A stretch of 64,000 bases of DNA, taken from assembly GCA_902604305.1 (NCBI GenBank), contig CACKXS010000004.1:1-64000 (forward strand), in the 5' to 3' direction. Of this stretch, positions 21,579-31,381 are shown one piece after another. Source of the stretch: an uncultured Pelagibacteraceae bacterium. Lineage in GTDB: Bacteria; Pseudomonadota; Alphaproteobacteria; Pelagibacterales; Pelagibacteraceae. A program made the position numbers and the translations under genes. The notes under the pieces are model-generated. The model worked only from the letters and a program-made list of their open reading frames with translations. It searched no databases and was not told where the DNA came from. Position 1 is the stretch's first letter. The number at the start of each line of letters is the position of its first letter.

Positions 21579-22513
21579 TAAACAGTGTTAATTTTAACAC
21601 CTTTTAAAAGAAAATCCGATAGCTGATTTGCAACCATTTCGGCAACAACTATTGATGCTTCAGTTGTAGAAGCTGCTATATGTGGAGTTACAATTACTTT
21701 TGGATTATTAAACAATATATTTTCTTTTGCTGGTTCTTTTGAAAAAACATCTACAGCTGCTCCAGCTATTAAACCCTCATTTAAAGCTTCATTTAAATCT
21801 TTTTCATCAACAATATTGCCACGTGCAGCATTAATTATATAAGATGTAGGTTTCATTTTCTTATAATGCTCTTTACTAATCATTGGCTTTCCATCCTTAG
21901 GGGCTTTACAATGAAAACTTATAATATCGCTTTTGCTTATCAAATCTTCAAAACTTACATTTTCTACGTGCAGGTAATCTTTTTTTCTAGATTCTAGAGA
22001 TTTTGAATTCACAAGTATCTTCATATCAAAACCTTTTACAAGATTACTCAATCTTACTCCTACATTTCCAAAACCTACTATTCCTAATGTTTTTTTAGAA
22101 AGTTCAGTTCCCTTAATATTTTTTTTCTCCCACTGACCCTTGTGTGTTGTTTCATTAGCAAAAGGAATTCTTCTAAGTACAGACATTATTAATGCAAATG
22201 CATGTTCGGCTGTTGCATTAGCATTTCCACCAGGTGTATTCATAACAATCATATTTTTTTCTTTTGCCACTGGTACATCTATATTATCTACACCAGCGCC
22301 AGCTCTGCCAATTACTTTTAAGTTTTTTGCAGCCTCAATTATATCTTTAGTAACTTTGGTTGCTGATCTTACAACCATACCATCGTATTCAGGAATAATT
22401 TTAATAATTTCTTCTTCTGATAAACCTGTTTTTACATCAACTGCAATGTTGTTTTTTTCAAAAATTTTTTGAGCAACATTGCTCATTGAATCTGAAATTA
22501 AAACTTTAGGCAT
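21578..22513 (-). CDS. serA: D-3-phosphoglycerate dehydrogenase-like
   Basis: ORF; VGRAGAGVDNIDVPVA, NTPGGNANATAEHA, LGIVGFGNVGVRLS, VTPHIAASTTEA; no ACT domain. Confidence 0.85.
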   Translation of the reverse strand: MPKVLISDSMSNVAQKIFEKNNIAVDVKTGLSEEEIIKIIPEYDGMVVRSATKVTKDIIEAAKNLKVIGRAGAGVDNIDVPVAKEKNMIVMNTPGGNANATAEHAFALIMSVLRRIPFANETTHKGQWEKKNIKGTELSKKTLGIVGFGNVGVRLSNLVKGFDMKILVNSKSLESRKKDYLHVENVSFEDLISKSDIISFHCKAPKDGKPMISKEHYKKMKPTSYIINAARGNIVDEKDLNEALNEGLIAGAAVDVFSKEPAKENILFNNPKVIVTPHIAASTTEASIVVAEMVANQLSDFLLKGVKINTV

Positions 22514-23660
22514 TATTTTTTACAGAATTATATGCCCAATCAATCCAGGGTAAAAGAGCTTTCATATCACTGTTTTGTACAGTCGAACCACCCCAAATCC
22601 TTATGCTAGGCGGTGCTTTAGGATAACCATTAATATCATTAGCAACACCTTCTTTTTCAAGAAGTGAGAATAATTTTTTTAATACTCCTCTTTGATCTTC
22701 TTCATTATGTTTTGTAAACCATTCATCTTTAATTAAAACGGTTATACTTGTTGAAGATCTAATATTTTTATCTTCACACATAAATTTAAAATTATCACTT
22801 TTATCAATCCAATCTTCTACAATTTTTAAATTTTGATTTGAAATATTTACTAATTCTTTAGTACCGCCTACTGACTCAACCCAATTCAAAGCATCAAGAC
22901 CATCTTCAACGCAAATCATTGAAGGTGTATTAATTATTCCTCCCTCAAATATGCTTTTAATTATTTTTTTCTTATTTGCTAATCTAAATAATTTTGGAAT
23001 TGGCCAGGATGGTATATGATTTTCTAATCTTTCAACAGTTCGTGGAGAAATTGCTATCATTCCATGAGCAGCTTCTGCGCCCAAAACTTTTTGCCACGAC
23101 CACGTGATTACATCTAACTTACTATAATCCATATCCATAGCAAAAATACCAGACGTAGCATCACAAATTGTTAAACCTTCTCTATCTTCAGGTATCCAAT
23201 CACCATTTGGAATTCGGACTCCTGCTGTTGTACCATTCCAAGTAAAAACTACATCATTTTTAAAATTCACTTTAGATAAATCAGGAAGAATTCCATAATC
23301 AGTTACATGACTATTTACATCTTTTATTTTTAATTGATCAAGAATATCTATAACCCAATCTTTTCCAAAATTTTCCCAAGCTAAAACATCAACACCTTTA
23401 CAACCTAAAAGAGACCAAAGAGCAGCCTCTAAAGCTCCCGTATTTGAACCAGTCATTACACCTACGTGGTAATCTTCTGGTAATTGAAGAATTTTTTTTG
23501 ATTTAACAATTACTTCATTTAATCTTTCTTTGCATACTTTGTGTCTATGAGACCTTCCTATAGGTGTATTTTTTAATGCATCTATAGTCCAACCTGGGCG
23601 TTTAGAGCAAGGTCCGCTAGAAAAATTTGGATTACTAGGTTTTGAGCTTGGCTTTTCCAT
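22506..23660 (-). CDS. serC: phosphoserine aminotransferase
   Basis: ORF; NPNFSSGPCSKRPGW, GSNTGALEAALWSLLG, SWQKVLGAEAAHGM. Confidence 0.93.
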   Translation of the reverse strand: MEKPSSKPSNPNFSSGPCSKRPGWTIDALKNTPIGRSHRHKVCKERLNEVIVKSKKILQLPEDYHVGVMTGSNTGALEAALWSLLGCKGVDVLAWENFGKDWVIDILDQLKIKDVNSHVTDYGILPDLSKVNFKNDVVFTWNGTTAGVRIPNGDWIPEDREGLTICDATSGIFAMDMDYSKLDVITWSWQKVLGAEAAHGMIAISPRTVERLENHIPSWPIPKLFRLANKKKIIKSIFEGGIINTPSMICVEDGLDALNWVESVGGTKELVNISNQNLKIVEDWIDKSDNFKFMCEDKNIRSSTSITVLIKDEWFTKHNEEDQRGVLKKLFSLLEKEGVANDINGYPKAPPSIRIWGGSTVQNSDMKALLPWIDWAYNSVKNNA

Positions 23661-23786
23661 AAAATTAAGTTTTTAGATATATTTGTTTTTAAAAAGATAT
23701 ATCACTATTTTTTTTATATATATTTTTTAGCAATAAATAACGAACAATTGACGCAGGAACAGAACATAAATAGAAAATAATAAATT

Positions 23787-24989
23787 TTATTCAAAATCAT
23801 ATGCAACTAGACCATCTAAAGGTTTGGGATCAAACCAAGTCGATTTGGGAGGCATATTTAATTTTTTATCTGCAAAGTTAATTACATTTTCCATTTGAGT
23901 GGCAAACAAAGCAAAACCAACTTTTGCTTCACCTGAGTCTACCTTTTTTTCAATACCTTCTAGTCCATGAAAACCTGCTAAAAAATCAATTCTATTATCG
24001 TATCTAGGGTCTCCGATTCCTAAAGTGGGTTCTAATAAATAGTAGTGCAATAGATTTATATCTAAATTAATTATATGAAATAAGTTTTGATGGGGTTTTT
24101 CTTTTAGTTCCAAAGAATACCATTGTTTTTCTAAATACATTCCAAATATTTGAGATTTTTCAGGTTTGTATGAAGAGCTTTGCTTTTCGACTTTAAATTT
24201 TTTTTTAACTTCTTTAATAAAATCTGAAGGTGAATATCCATATAAATCTTTTATAAGTCTATTATAATCAAGGATCCTTGCCTGGCTTGTTGGAAAAATT
24301 GCTATCATAAAATAATTGTATAATTCACTTCCATTATGATCATGATTTTTATGTTGTTTAAATTTTGAGAGTTTTAATAATGCATCCATCCTATGGTGTC
24401 CATCTGCAATATAAATCCTATTTATAGAATTAAATAAATCAGATATTTTTAAAATTTTATTTTCATTGTCAACAACCCACATCTCGTGTTTACTTCCATC
24501 CATACCATCAAAAGAGTATTCTGGAGAACTAATTAACTCTTTTTCTACCAAATCGTTAAGTTGTTTATTGTCGGGATAAACAGCATATATAGGACCTATT
24601 TGCGCATTTAAATTATCCATTTGTTTCATTCTTTTTTGAGATCTTTCAAAAAAAATTTCTTCATGGCCTCTGATGTGTAAATTGTCGTAAGCAGATAATT
24701 TGGCAGTTCCAACTATCCCTACTTGTGAATGATCTACAGTTGATATTTTATAAATATAAAACGAATTTTTTTTATCCTTCATTAAGATTGATTTTTTTTT
24801 CATTAATTCAAATTGTTCTTTAGATTTAGAGCTATCTTTTTCACCAAAAACATTTAAATAACTCCAAGAATTATTATTTTTATGATCTACAACAGAATCT
24901 TTTGATAAATGATCGGTGCTTGATACGGCTACTGATGAAGCATTTTCTTTTGTCGGCCTCAAACCTTTAAATGGATTTATAAAATACAT
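23787..24989 (-). CDS. DUF1015 family protein
   Basis: ORF; INPFKGLRP, GPIYAVYPD, IYIADGHHRMDALLKL typical of DUF1015; next to serA/serC. Confidence 0.8.
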   Translation of the reverse strand: MYFINPFKGLRPTKENASSVAVSSTDHLSKDSVVDHKNNNSWSYLNVFGEKDSSKSKEQFELMKKKSILMKDKKNSFYIYKISTVDHSQVGIVGTAKLSAYDNLHIRGHEEIFFERSQKRMKQMDNLNAQIGPIYAVYPDNKQLNDLVEKELISSPEYSFDGMDGSKHEMWVVDNENKILKISDLFNSINRIYIADGHHRMDALLKLSKFKQHKNHDHNGSELYNYFMIAIFPTSQARILDYNRLIKDLYGYSPSDFIKEVKKKFKVEKQSSSYKPEKSQIFGMYLEKQWYSLELKEKPHQNLFHIINLDINLLHYYLLEPTLGIGDPRYDNRIDFLAGFHGLEGIEKKVDSGEAKVGFALFATQMENVINFADKKLNMPPKSTWFDPKPLDGLVAYDFE

Positions 24990-25013
24990 GCAGTTATTTA
25001 ATTAATAGAACGG

Positions 25014-25030
25014 AATAGAGCAACTCTATT
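25014..25030 (+). terminator. short terminator-like hairpin (weak)
   Basis: AATAGAG-CAA-CTCTATT followed by TTTT on the + strand, although flanking genes are on the minus strand. Confidence 0.35.
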
Positions 25031-25067
25031 TTTTAGATATAATTAGTAATATTATTGATTAATTTTT

Positions 25068-26429
25068 TTATGCAATTTTAGGTAGTTTTTCTAAAGCTTT
25101 ATTTGCATCAGCCTCATTATATTTGTCATCTGAAAGCTTATTATTGAAGTAATCTCCATAGGCTTGCATATCAAAATGACCATGACCACATAAATTGAAA
25201 AGAATAGTTTTCTTTTCACCATTTTTTTTACATTCAAGTGCAGCATCTATTGCGCCCTTAACAGCGTGTGTAGCTTCCGGCGCCGGAACAATACCTTCGG
25301 CATTTGCAAATTTTACACCTGCTTCAAAGCACTCTTTTTGTCCAAATGCTTTTGGTTCTATAGCACCTATGTCAGTTAAATGACTAACCATTGGAGCCAT
25401 ACCATGGTATCTTAAGCCACCCGAGTGGGTTGATGGTGGCATAAATTGAGATCCTAAAGTATGCATTTTGACTAATGGCGTACGCATTCCTGTGTCTCCA
25501 AAATCATATGCAAACTTACCTTTGGTTAAGGTAGGGCAAGACTTTGGTTCACAAGCTATTACTTTAACATCCTTTTTTTCTCTAAATTTTTTTCCAAGAA
25601 AAGGAAATACTAATCCTGAAAAATTACTTCCTCCTCCTGTACATCCAACCAATATATCAGGATAATCATTTGCCATTTCCATTTGCATTATTGCTTCATT
25701 GCCAACAATTGTTTGGTGCATTAAAACATGATTTAAAACACTTCCAAGAGAATATTTTGTATGATCGTCTTGTGCAGCCATTTCAACTGCTTCGGATATA
25801 GCTATACCTAAGCTTCCTGTATTGTTTGGATCTTTTTCTAAAATTGCTTTACCTGTTGGAGTTCTGTTTGATGGACTAGCATAACAATTTGCTCCGAATG
25901 TTTGCATAATCATTTTTCTATATGGTTTTTGTTCATAACTAACTTTAACCATGTAAACATCAAGTTCGATTTTAAAAATTGAACAAGCAAAAGCTAGAGA
26001 GCTTCCCCATTGCCCCGCACCTGTTTCAGTTGTAATTTTTTTTGTACCTTCTTCTTTATTGAAAAAAGCTTGAGCAACAGCTGTGTTTGGTTTGTGACTT
26101 CCTGTTGGACTAACACCTTCATATTTATAATAAATTTTAGCTGTTGTATCTAATGCTTTTTCTAGTTTTCTTGCTCTATACAATGGTGAAGGTCTCCATT
26201 GTTTGTAAATTTCTCTAACTGGTTCTGGAATTTCAATTTCTCTATCTTGTGAAACTTCTTGTCCAATAAGTGCCATTGGAAATAATGGAGCTAAATCATC
26301 TGGTCCAATTGGTTTTAGTGTTCCAGGATGAAGAACCGGTGAAAGTGGTTTTGGAAGATCGGCTGCAATATTATACCAAGTTTTTGGCATTTTGCTTTCT
26401 TCAAGAAAATATTTAATTCTATCTGACAT
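25068..26429 (-). CDS. TrpB-like PLP-dependent enzyme (TrpB2 group)
   Basis: ORF; YEGVSPTGSHKPNTA (PLP Lys), TETGAGQWGSSLA, GCTGGGSNFSG, GLRYHGMAPMVSHL. Confidence 0.9.
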   Translation of the reverse strand: MSDRIKYFLEESKMPKTWYNIAADLPKPLSPVLHPGTLKPIGPDDLAPLFPMALIGQEVSQDREIEIPEPVREIYKQWRPSPLYRARKLEKALDTTAKIYYKYEGVSPTGSHKPNTAVAQAFFNKEEGTKKITTETGAGQWGSSLAFACSIFKIELDVYMVKVSYEQKPYRKMIMQTFGANCYASPSNRTPTGKAILEKDPNNTGSLGIAISEAVEMAAQDDHTKYSLGSVLNHVLMHQTIVGNEAIMQMEMANDYPDILVGCTGGGSNFSGLVFPFLGKKFREKKDVKVIACEPKSCPTLTKGKFAYDFGDTGMRTPLVKMHTLGSQFMPPSTHSGGLRYHGMAPMVSHLTDIGAIEPKAFGQKECFEAGVKFANAEGIVPAPEATHAVKGAIDAALECKKNGEKKTILFNLCGHGHFDMQAYGDYFNNKLSDDKYNEADANKALEKLPKIA

Positions 26430-26506
26430 ATTTTATAAAAGTATTTTCTTAACTTATTTAATAAAATGCAAGCTCAAAATAAGACCTGTTCATTTGTCTT
26501 TCTTAC

Positions 26507-27301
26507 TCAATATATTGTAATTCTATGCATTATCCTATCACCTTTAAAAGGAGTAGCTTGATGCAACATTGATCTATTATCCCAAATGGCTAATTGATTT
26601 TTTTCCCACTCCAAAGAGTACTGAAATTTCTTTTTAATTTGATGTTTAAATAAAAACTTTTTTAATTTTATTTCTTCTTTTTTATTTAAATTATTAAAGC
26701 CTATAAAATGACCAGGACTACAAAATATACTTAATTTTCTATTAATTTTTTTTATTATCTTATGTCTAGAAATTAATTCGTTTTTTTGTTTACCTTTTTC
26801 TTTTGCTCTTTCTTTTGTTGTGATCGATATAGGTCCTTCTGAAGAGTAGATTGCTTTTAAATTTTTTAATTTTTTTTTTAGACTATAAGGCAAGTTTTCA
26901 TAAGCTAGATATTGTGAAGAAAACTCTGTATTAGCCTGTCCTTTTCTAGGTACTAATTTTGATAATAACATTGTAAATCTTGGTGGTTTTTTTGTGTAAA
27001 TTGAGTCTGTATGAAATTGTTCACCAAAACTTGGTCCTTTATCTTTAGATTTTCTTTCTACTACTGTTATTTTAGTAAATTTAGAATTTAGACCTTTTAA
27101 TCGAGGATAGTCAGCTGGAACTCCTAATTTTTTAGCAAATTTAAAATAATTTCTTGAAGATAAACTTTGATTTCTGAAATAAATCATTCCATATTTTTGA
27201 AGAGAATATTTAATTTTTTTAATATGATTTTTTTTTATTTTTTTAAGATCACAAATAATTTGTGCACCAATTTCTTTTTTTCCAGGAATAATTTCAAACA
27301 T
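26507..27301 (-). CDS. TauD/TfdA family Fe(II)/2-oxoglutarate dioxygenase
   Basis: ORF; GMIYFRNQ, FHTDSIYTKKPPRFTML (HxD), LAIWDNRSMLHQATPF. Confidence 0.82.
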   Translation of the reverse strand: MFEIIPGKKEIGAQIICDLKKIKKNHIKKIKYSLQKYGMIYFRNQSLSSRNYFKFAKKLGVPADYPRLKGLNSKFTKITVVERKSKDKGPSFGEQFHTDSIYTKKPPRFTMLLSKLVPRKGQANTEFSSQYLAYENLPYSLKKKLKNLKAIYSSEGPISITTKERAKEKGKQKNELISRHKIIKKINRKLSIFCSPGHFIGFNNLNKKEEIKLKKFLFKHQIKKKFQYSLEWEKNQLAIWDNRSMLHQATPFKGDRIMHRITIY

Positions 27302-28169
27302 ATTTTTTAAAAAAAATTTTTAAATGCTTAATAGTTTCTTTAGGGTTTTGCTCTGGTATAAAATGACCAGATTTAATACCAGCTCCATAAACTTTTTTTT
27401 TTGTATATTTTCTCCATATTTTTAATGAATTAAATTGCTTACCAACTACTCCATTTTTTCCCCACAATACTTGAATAGGAATATTTAATAGTTTTTTTCG
27501 ATCTTTTTTATCATGTTCTAAGTCAATTGTAGCTGAAGCTCTATAATCTTCACATGTTGCGTGAATTCTTTTCATTTGTCTAAAGGCTTTGAAATAAATT
27601 TCTTCTGTTTTGCCAAATTTATTTTTTCCAGACCATTTGTCTAAACAACTTTTCATCCATTTTCTTGCATCACTTTTAATCATTCTCTCAGGAAGCCATT
27701 TGGGCTGTATTAAAAAAAACCAATGAAAATATGCTTTGGCAAAATTCTTTTCTGTTTGTTCATACATATCTATAGTTGGACAAATATCCAAAACACTCAT
27801 CGCAATAACTTTTTTTCTGTGATCTCTGGCTAATCTATGTGCCACTCTTCCCCCTCTATCGTGACCAGCTATAAAGAATTTTTTAAATCCAAGCTTATCC
27901 ATTAATTGAGCCATATCTTTTGCCATTTCTCTTTTAGAATAATTTAAATGTTTATTGTCACTTTTTATAACAAAGCTTGACCCATAACCTCTGAGATCAG
28001 CAGCTACAATCGTAAAGTTCTTTGCAAGTTCATTTGCTGTTTTATGCCAAATAACATGTGTTTGAGGGTAACCATGTAATAATAACAAAGGAGGGCCCTT
28101 GCCACCAATCCTACAAAATATTTTTCCTTTATTAACTTTGATAAATTTTTTTTTAAAACCTTTAAACAT
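27294..28169 (-). CDS. alpha/beta hydrolase, haloacetate-dehalogenase-like
   Basis: ORF; LLLHGYPQTHVIWHK, AADLRGYGSS, IAGHDRGGRVAHRLARDH (Asp nucleophile), VLDICPTIDMY, FHWFFLIQPKWLPERMI. Confidence 0.75.
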   Translation of the reverse strand: MFKGFKKKFIKVNKGKIFCRIGGKGPPLLLLHGYPQTHVIWHKTANELAKNFTIVAADLRGYGSSFVIKSDNKHLNYSKREMAKDMAQLMDKLGFKKFFIAGHDRGGRVAHRLARDHRKKVIAMSVLDICPTIDMYEQTEKNFAKAYFHWFFLIQPKWLPERMIKSDARKWMKSCLDKWSGKNKFGKTEEIYFKAFRQMKRIHATCEDYRASATIDLEHDKKDRKKLLNIPIQVLWGKNGVVGKQFNSLKIWRKYTKKKVYGAGIKSGHFIPEQNPKETIKHLKIFFKKYV

Positions 28170-28175
28170 TGCTAT

Positions 28176-28967
28176 TTATCTGCTCCAAACAACTGGAAAC
28201 CAGTCAGTCCTTAAAGCATCTCCTGTCTTTAAATTAATATCAGTAAATGGTGGAGATGTTTCTCCGCCACGATCTATATAACGTACATCATCGCCTATAA
28301 AACGCATCGAAAAAGCACGCCTTCTATCTTGAGAATTATTTCCAGATGCTCCGTGAACTATCTTAAAATTAAATAAAACAGCATCACCTAGTTTAAGATC
28401 AGGTATCATTATTTTATTATTTAAAGTTTCAAAGCTAGGCATTTCCATGAAAACATTTTTATTCTTATACCAAGGTTTATCATTCGACCATTTTGTAGGT
28501 TGAACAAGTCTAGGCCATTTATGAGAGCCTAATATTAATTTTAAAGTATTTTCTTTATTAACTTCGTCGAGAGGCATCCAATAACTTCCTGTATCCTCTC
28601 CATCAACGCAATAATATGGCATATCTTGGTGCCAAGGAGTTGGTTTGCTTGTGCTAGGCTCTTTTACAAAAATATGATCATGAAATACTTGTATTGATTT
28701 TGAATTTGTAGCTTCTGCAACAATTTGTGCTGCTGGAGATTCTTTTGCAAATTTTTTAAACTCTGGAATTCGATCCCAATTACAATAATCTTCAAAAAAA
28801 CGACCACTTTCGTTAACACTTGTATTTTCACGAGCATGGGGTCCTGGGTTTTTTAAAACTTTCTCAAACCCTTGTCTTAAAATATTTATCCAAGGTTTAA
28901 ATATATCTCTAATAATTATTACACCTTCTTTTTTATAAGACTCAACTTGTTTTTGATTTAAGATCAT
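28176..28967 (-). CDS. phytanoyl-CoA dioxygenase (PhyH) family protein
   Basis: ORF; TPWHQDMPYYCVDG (HxD), LGDAVLFNFKIVHGASGN. Confidence 0.82.
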   Translation of the reverse strand: MILNQKQVESYKKEGVIIIRDIFKPWINILRQGFEKVLKNPGPHARENTSVNESGRFFEDYCNWDRIPEFKKFAKESPAAQIVAEATNSKSIQVFHDHIFVKEPSTSKPTPWHQDMPYYCVDGEDTGSYWMPLDEVNKENTLKLILGSHKWPRLVQPTKWSNDKPWYKNKNVFMEMPSFETLNNKIMIPDLKLGDAVLFNFKIVHGASGNNSQDRRRAFSMRFIGDDVRYIDRGGETSPPFTDINLKTGDALRTDWFPVVWSR

Positions 28968-29836
28968 TATTTTAAACTATCAATATTTGAAATATTTAAT
29001 AATGAATTATTCAATTCTTCCAAGCTTTCTCTTTTAGATATCGAAAATACTGAAACTATCATTATGAAAACTAGTATGATTGGAATTGCCATTACTATTG
29101 TTATATTTTGTTGAATTAAAAATAAATAAACTAATAAAAACAATATAGATCTAATTAAAACATTTATTTTAAAAACACCAACAATAGATAGTGAATGAAT
29201 TAATAAGTTTTTAAAACTCATTTTAGATGGACCAAAATATCTTGTTCCTCTTTCAGATGAAATTGTAGCCCTATCTTTTTCAACTTTTGCAAGTGAACCT
29301 GAAAAACTGCTCCAAGTAGCTTTTTCGTTAATCATTTTCTCTACAGTTGATTTTGGCAAACAAGTATAATTGCCATATTTTATAGACTGTCCTGTAAAAG
29401 TAGAAGTTATTATCTTATGAACAAAATAACAAAATTTAAAAAAAATTCCCTCTGATCTCTTAATCCTTTCTCCAACAATAGGTTTATCAGGGTGATAATT
29501 TAAATTATCTATAAATTGTTTGATTTCTTCTGGTCTATCTTCCCCATCACCATCCATTGGAATTACATAATCGAAATCTTCATTTTCAAAAATATGCTTT
29601 AATCCAGCAGCATTACATCTTGCATGACCTCTATTCTCTTTCATATTAATTATTTTAATAGAATTTAAATTATCCAAACTATTAGATAATTCAGGCCTAG
29701 ATTCTGTTGAAACATCATTTACAATAATTACTGAAAACTCATGGCCTAGATTTGAAATCTCATAATTTATATTTTCTAAGAGTTTAAAGGCTGACTGCCA
29801 GTCGTTATAAACTGGTATTAATATTTTTATTTTCAT
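28967..29836 (-). CDS. glycosyltransferase family 2 (polyprenyl-phosphate type)
   Basis: ORF; ILIPVYNDW, VIIVNDVSTE, VIPMDGDGEDRPEEI; C-terminal transmembrane segments. Confidence 0.82.
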   Translation of the reverse strand: MKIKILIPVYNDWQSAFKLLENINYEISNLGHEFSVIIVNDVSTESRPELSNSLDNLNSIKIINMKENRGHARCNAAGLKHIFENEDFDYVIPMDGDGEDRPEEIKQFIDNLNYHPDKPIVGERIKRSEGIFFKFCYFVHKIITSTFTGQSIKYGNYTCLPKSTVEKMINEKATWSSFSGSLAKVEKDRATISSERGTRYFGPSKMSFKNLLIHSLSIVGVFKINVLIRSILFLLVYLFLIQQNITIVMAIPIILVFIMIVSVFSISKRESLEELNNSLLNISNIDSLK

Positions 29837-29955
29837 TAGCTAGCAGAGCTTATCAGTCTAAGTAAAGATGCAATTATCCCAAAACCTGAAAACTCAATTA
29901 CCCCAACAATTACTATAACGAATAATATTTTTTTCCATTTATCGCTTATATTCAT
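29836..29955 (-). CDS. small single-TM protein, 39 aa, translationally coupled to the GT2 gene
   Basis: Reverse-strand ORF MNISDKWKKILFVIVIVGVIEFSGFGIIASLLRLISSAS; its TAA overlaps the downstream ATG by 1 bp (TAATG). Confidence 0.5.
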   Translation of the reverse strand: MNISDKWKKILFVIVIVGVIEFSGFGIIASLLRLISSAS

Positions 29956-29994
29956 AATTCATCTTTATCATATTAATTCATTTTCAATCATAAT

Positions 29995-31320
29995 TTATTT
30001 ATATGGAAAGCATCTTCGGTTATTACCCTCACCACAAAGATAAATAGAGTCCTTAAGTTCTTTAAATTCAGATGTCCACTCTGGTCTATCTTTTAAATGA
30101 TAAGACAAATTACCAGCTTCCCATTCGTTTCCTATAACTAAAGTTATTTTGCCTCCATAATTATTGTTCCACCATTTTTGGACTATTTTAGCTTTCTCTT
30201 TTCCAGGATAATCTGTTCTCTTATCCGTTTGAGTAATAGAAACATAAGCATAAGCAAAAGGAGAAAAAATAAATAAAATTACAAAGACTATGCTAAAGCC
30301 TTTTAGTTTATTTAAATTTATTTGAGATTGAAAAATATAAATTACTAAAACGCCAAAAAATAAATAAAATGGTGTCATCCACATTGTTCTAATCTTAACT
30401 CCCATAATCATTGAAGTTAAGAATACCAAAGCTATTGGAACAATATTAATTGTTAATAAAAATAATAATTTATTATCTTTAAAGTTAAATTTAGTTTTAA
30501 ATTTATTGCTTAAAAAAAATAGCATTAAAAAGAAAGGTATTAATATTCCAATTTGTTTTCCTAAAAAGACTAATGGATGAATTATGTGATCTAAGAAATT
30601 TTGATCACCAGTTCCTGTTCTATCAAGGCCATAGGTAATCGTTATATAATTATTTTCGGTTAGCCAAATTAAATGGGGCAATAAAACTATTAAAAAAGAT
30701 AAAATTGATACAAGACATTTAAAATCAATTTTCTTTTTATAAATCATGTAAATTAAAAAAATATCAATTCCAAAGCCTAAATAGATAAGTAAGTATTTTG
30801 ATAAAAAACCAAATCCTGCAAATAGACCAAGTAATAACCAATCTATAATTTTATTATCTTTAAAACCTTTCCATAAATATAGAACTGTTAATGACCAGAA
30901 AGGCATTAAACAAACGTTCACATTAAATTCAGGAGTTGTAAAATTATAAAAATAAATTCCTTCTAATAATAAAACTGATAACAGACTAAAAAATTTATTT
31001 TCAAAAAAATCTTCTGCAAGTTTAAAAACAACAAAAAAAGAAATAATTACACAAATTTGACTTAATAAATAATAAACCCAATCCTGAGGACCAAAAATTT
31101 GATAAAAAATTTCAACTAAAAACGCACTCATTGGCGGATGTTTATTAAATCCCCAATCCAAATTACTTCCCCAAGCTAAAGCTTCAATTATATCTAAAGG
31201 TAAATTGTTATTTGTTAAAGATGGAATCAAAGTCCAAACAATTAGATGAGTTGTAATAAAAATGTAAAATAAATTGTTAATATTTTTTTTAATTTCTGCC
31301 ATTTTGTTTAATTTATACAA
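29995..31320 (-). CDS. ArnT/PMT-like GT-C membrane glycosyltransferase
   Basis: ORF; LDIIEALAWGSNLDWGFNKHPPMSAFLVEIFYQIFGPQDW and about 10 hydrophobic segments. Confidence 0.75.
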   Translation of the reverse strand: MYKLNKMAEIKKNINNLFYIFITTHLIVWTLIPSLTNNNLPLDIIEALAWGSNLDWGFNKHPPMSAFLVEIFYQIFGPQDWVYYLLSQICVIISFFVVFKLAEDFFENKFFSLLSVLLLEGIYFYNFTTPEFNVNVCLMPFWSLTVLYLWKGFKDNKIIDWLLLGLFAGFGFLSKYLLIYLGFGIDIFLIYMIYKKKIDFKCLVSILSFLIVLLPHLIWLTENNYITITYGLDRTGTGDQNFLDHIIHPLVFLGKQIGILIPFFLMLFFLSNKFKTKFNFKDNKLLFLLTINIVPIALVFLTSMIMGVKIRTMWMTPFYLFFGVLVIYIFQSQINLNKLKGFSIVFVILFIFSPFAYAYVSITQTDKRTDYPGKEKAKIVQKWWNNNYGGKITLVIGNEWEAGNLSYHLKDRPEWTSEFKELKDSIYLCGEGNNRRCFPYK

Positions 31321-31331
31321 TTAATGGTTTC

Positions 31332-31359
31332 TTGACACCTATTTATTCATGAATATATT
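31332..31359 (+). promoter_or_regulatory. putative sigma70 promoter for dksA
   Basis: TTGACA (31332-31337), 16-bp spacer, TATATT (31354-31359) upstream of the ATG at 31382. Confidence 0.6.
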
Positions 31360-31381
31360 CAGCCACGTTTAAAATTTAAGT

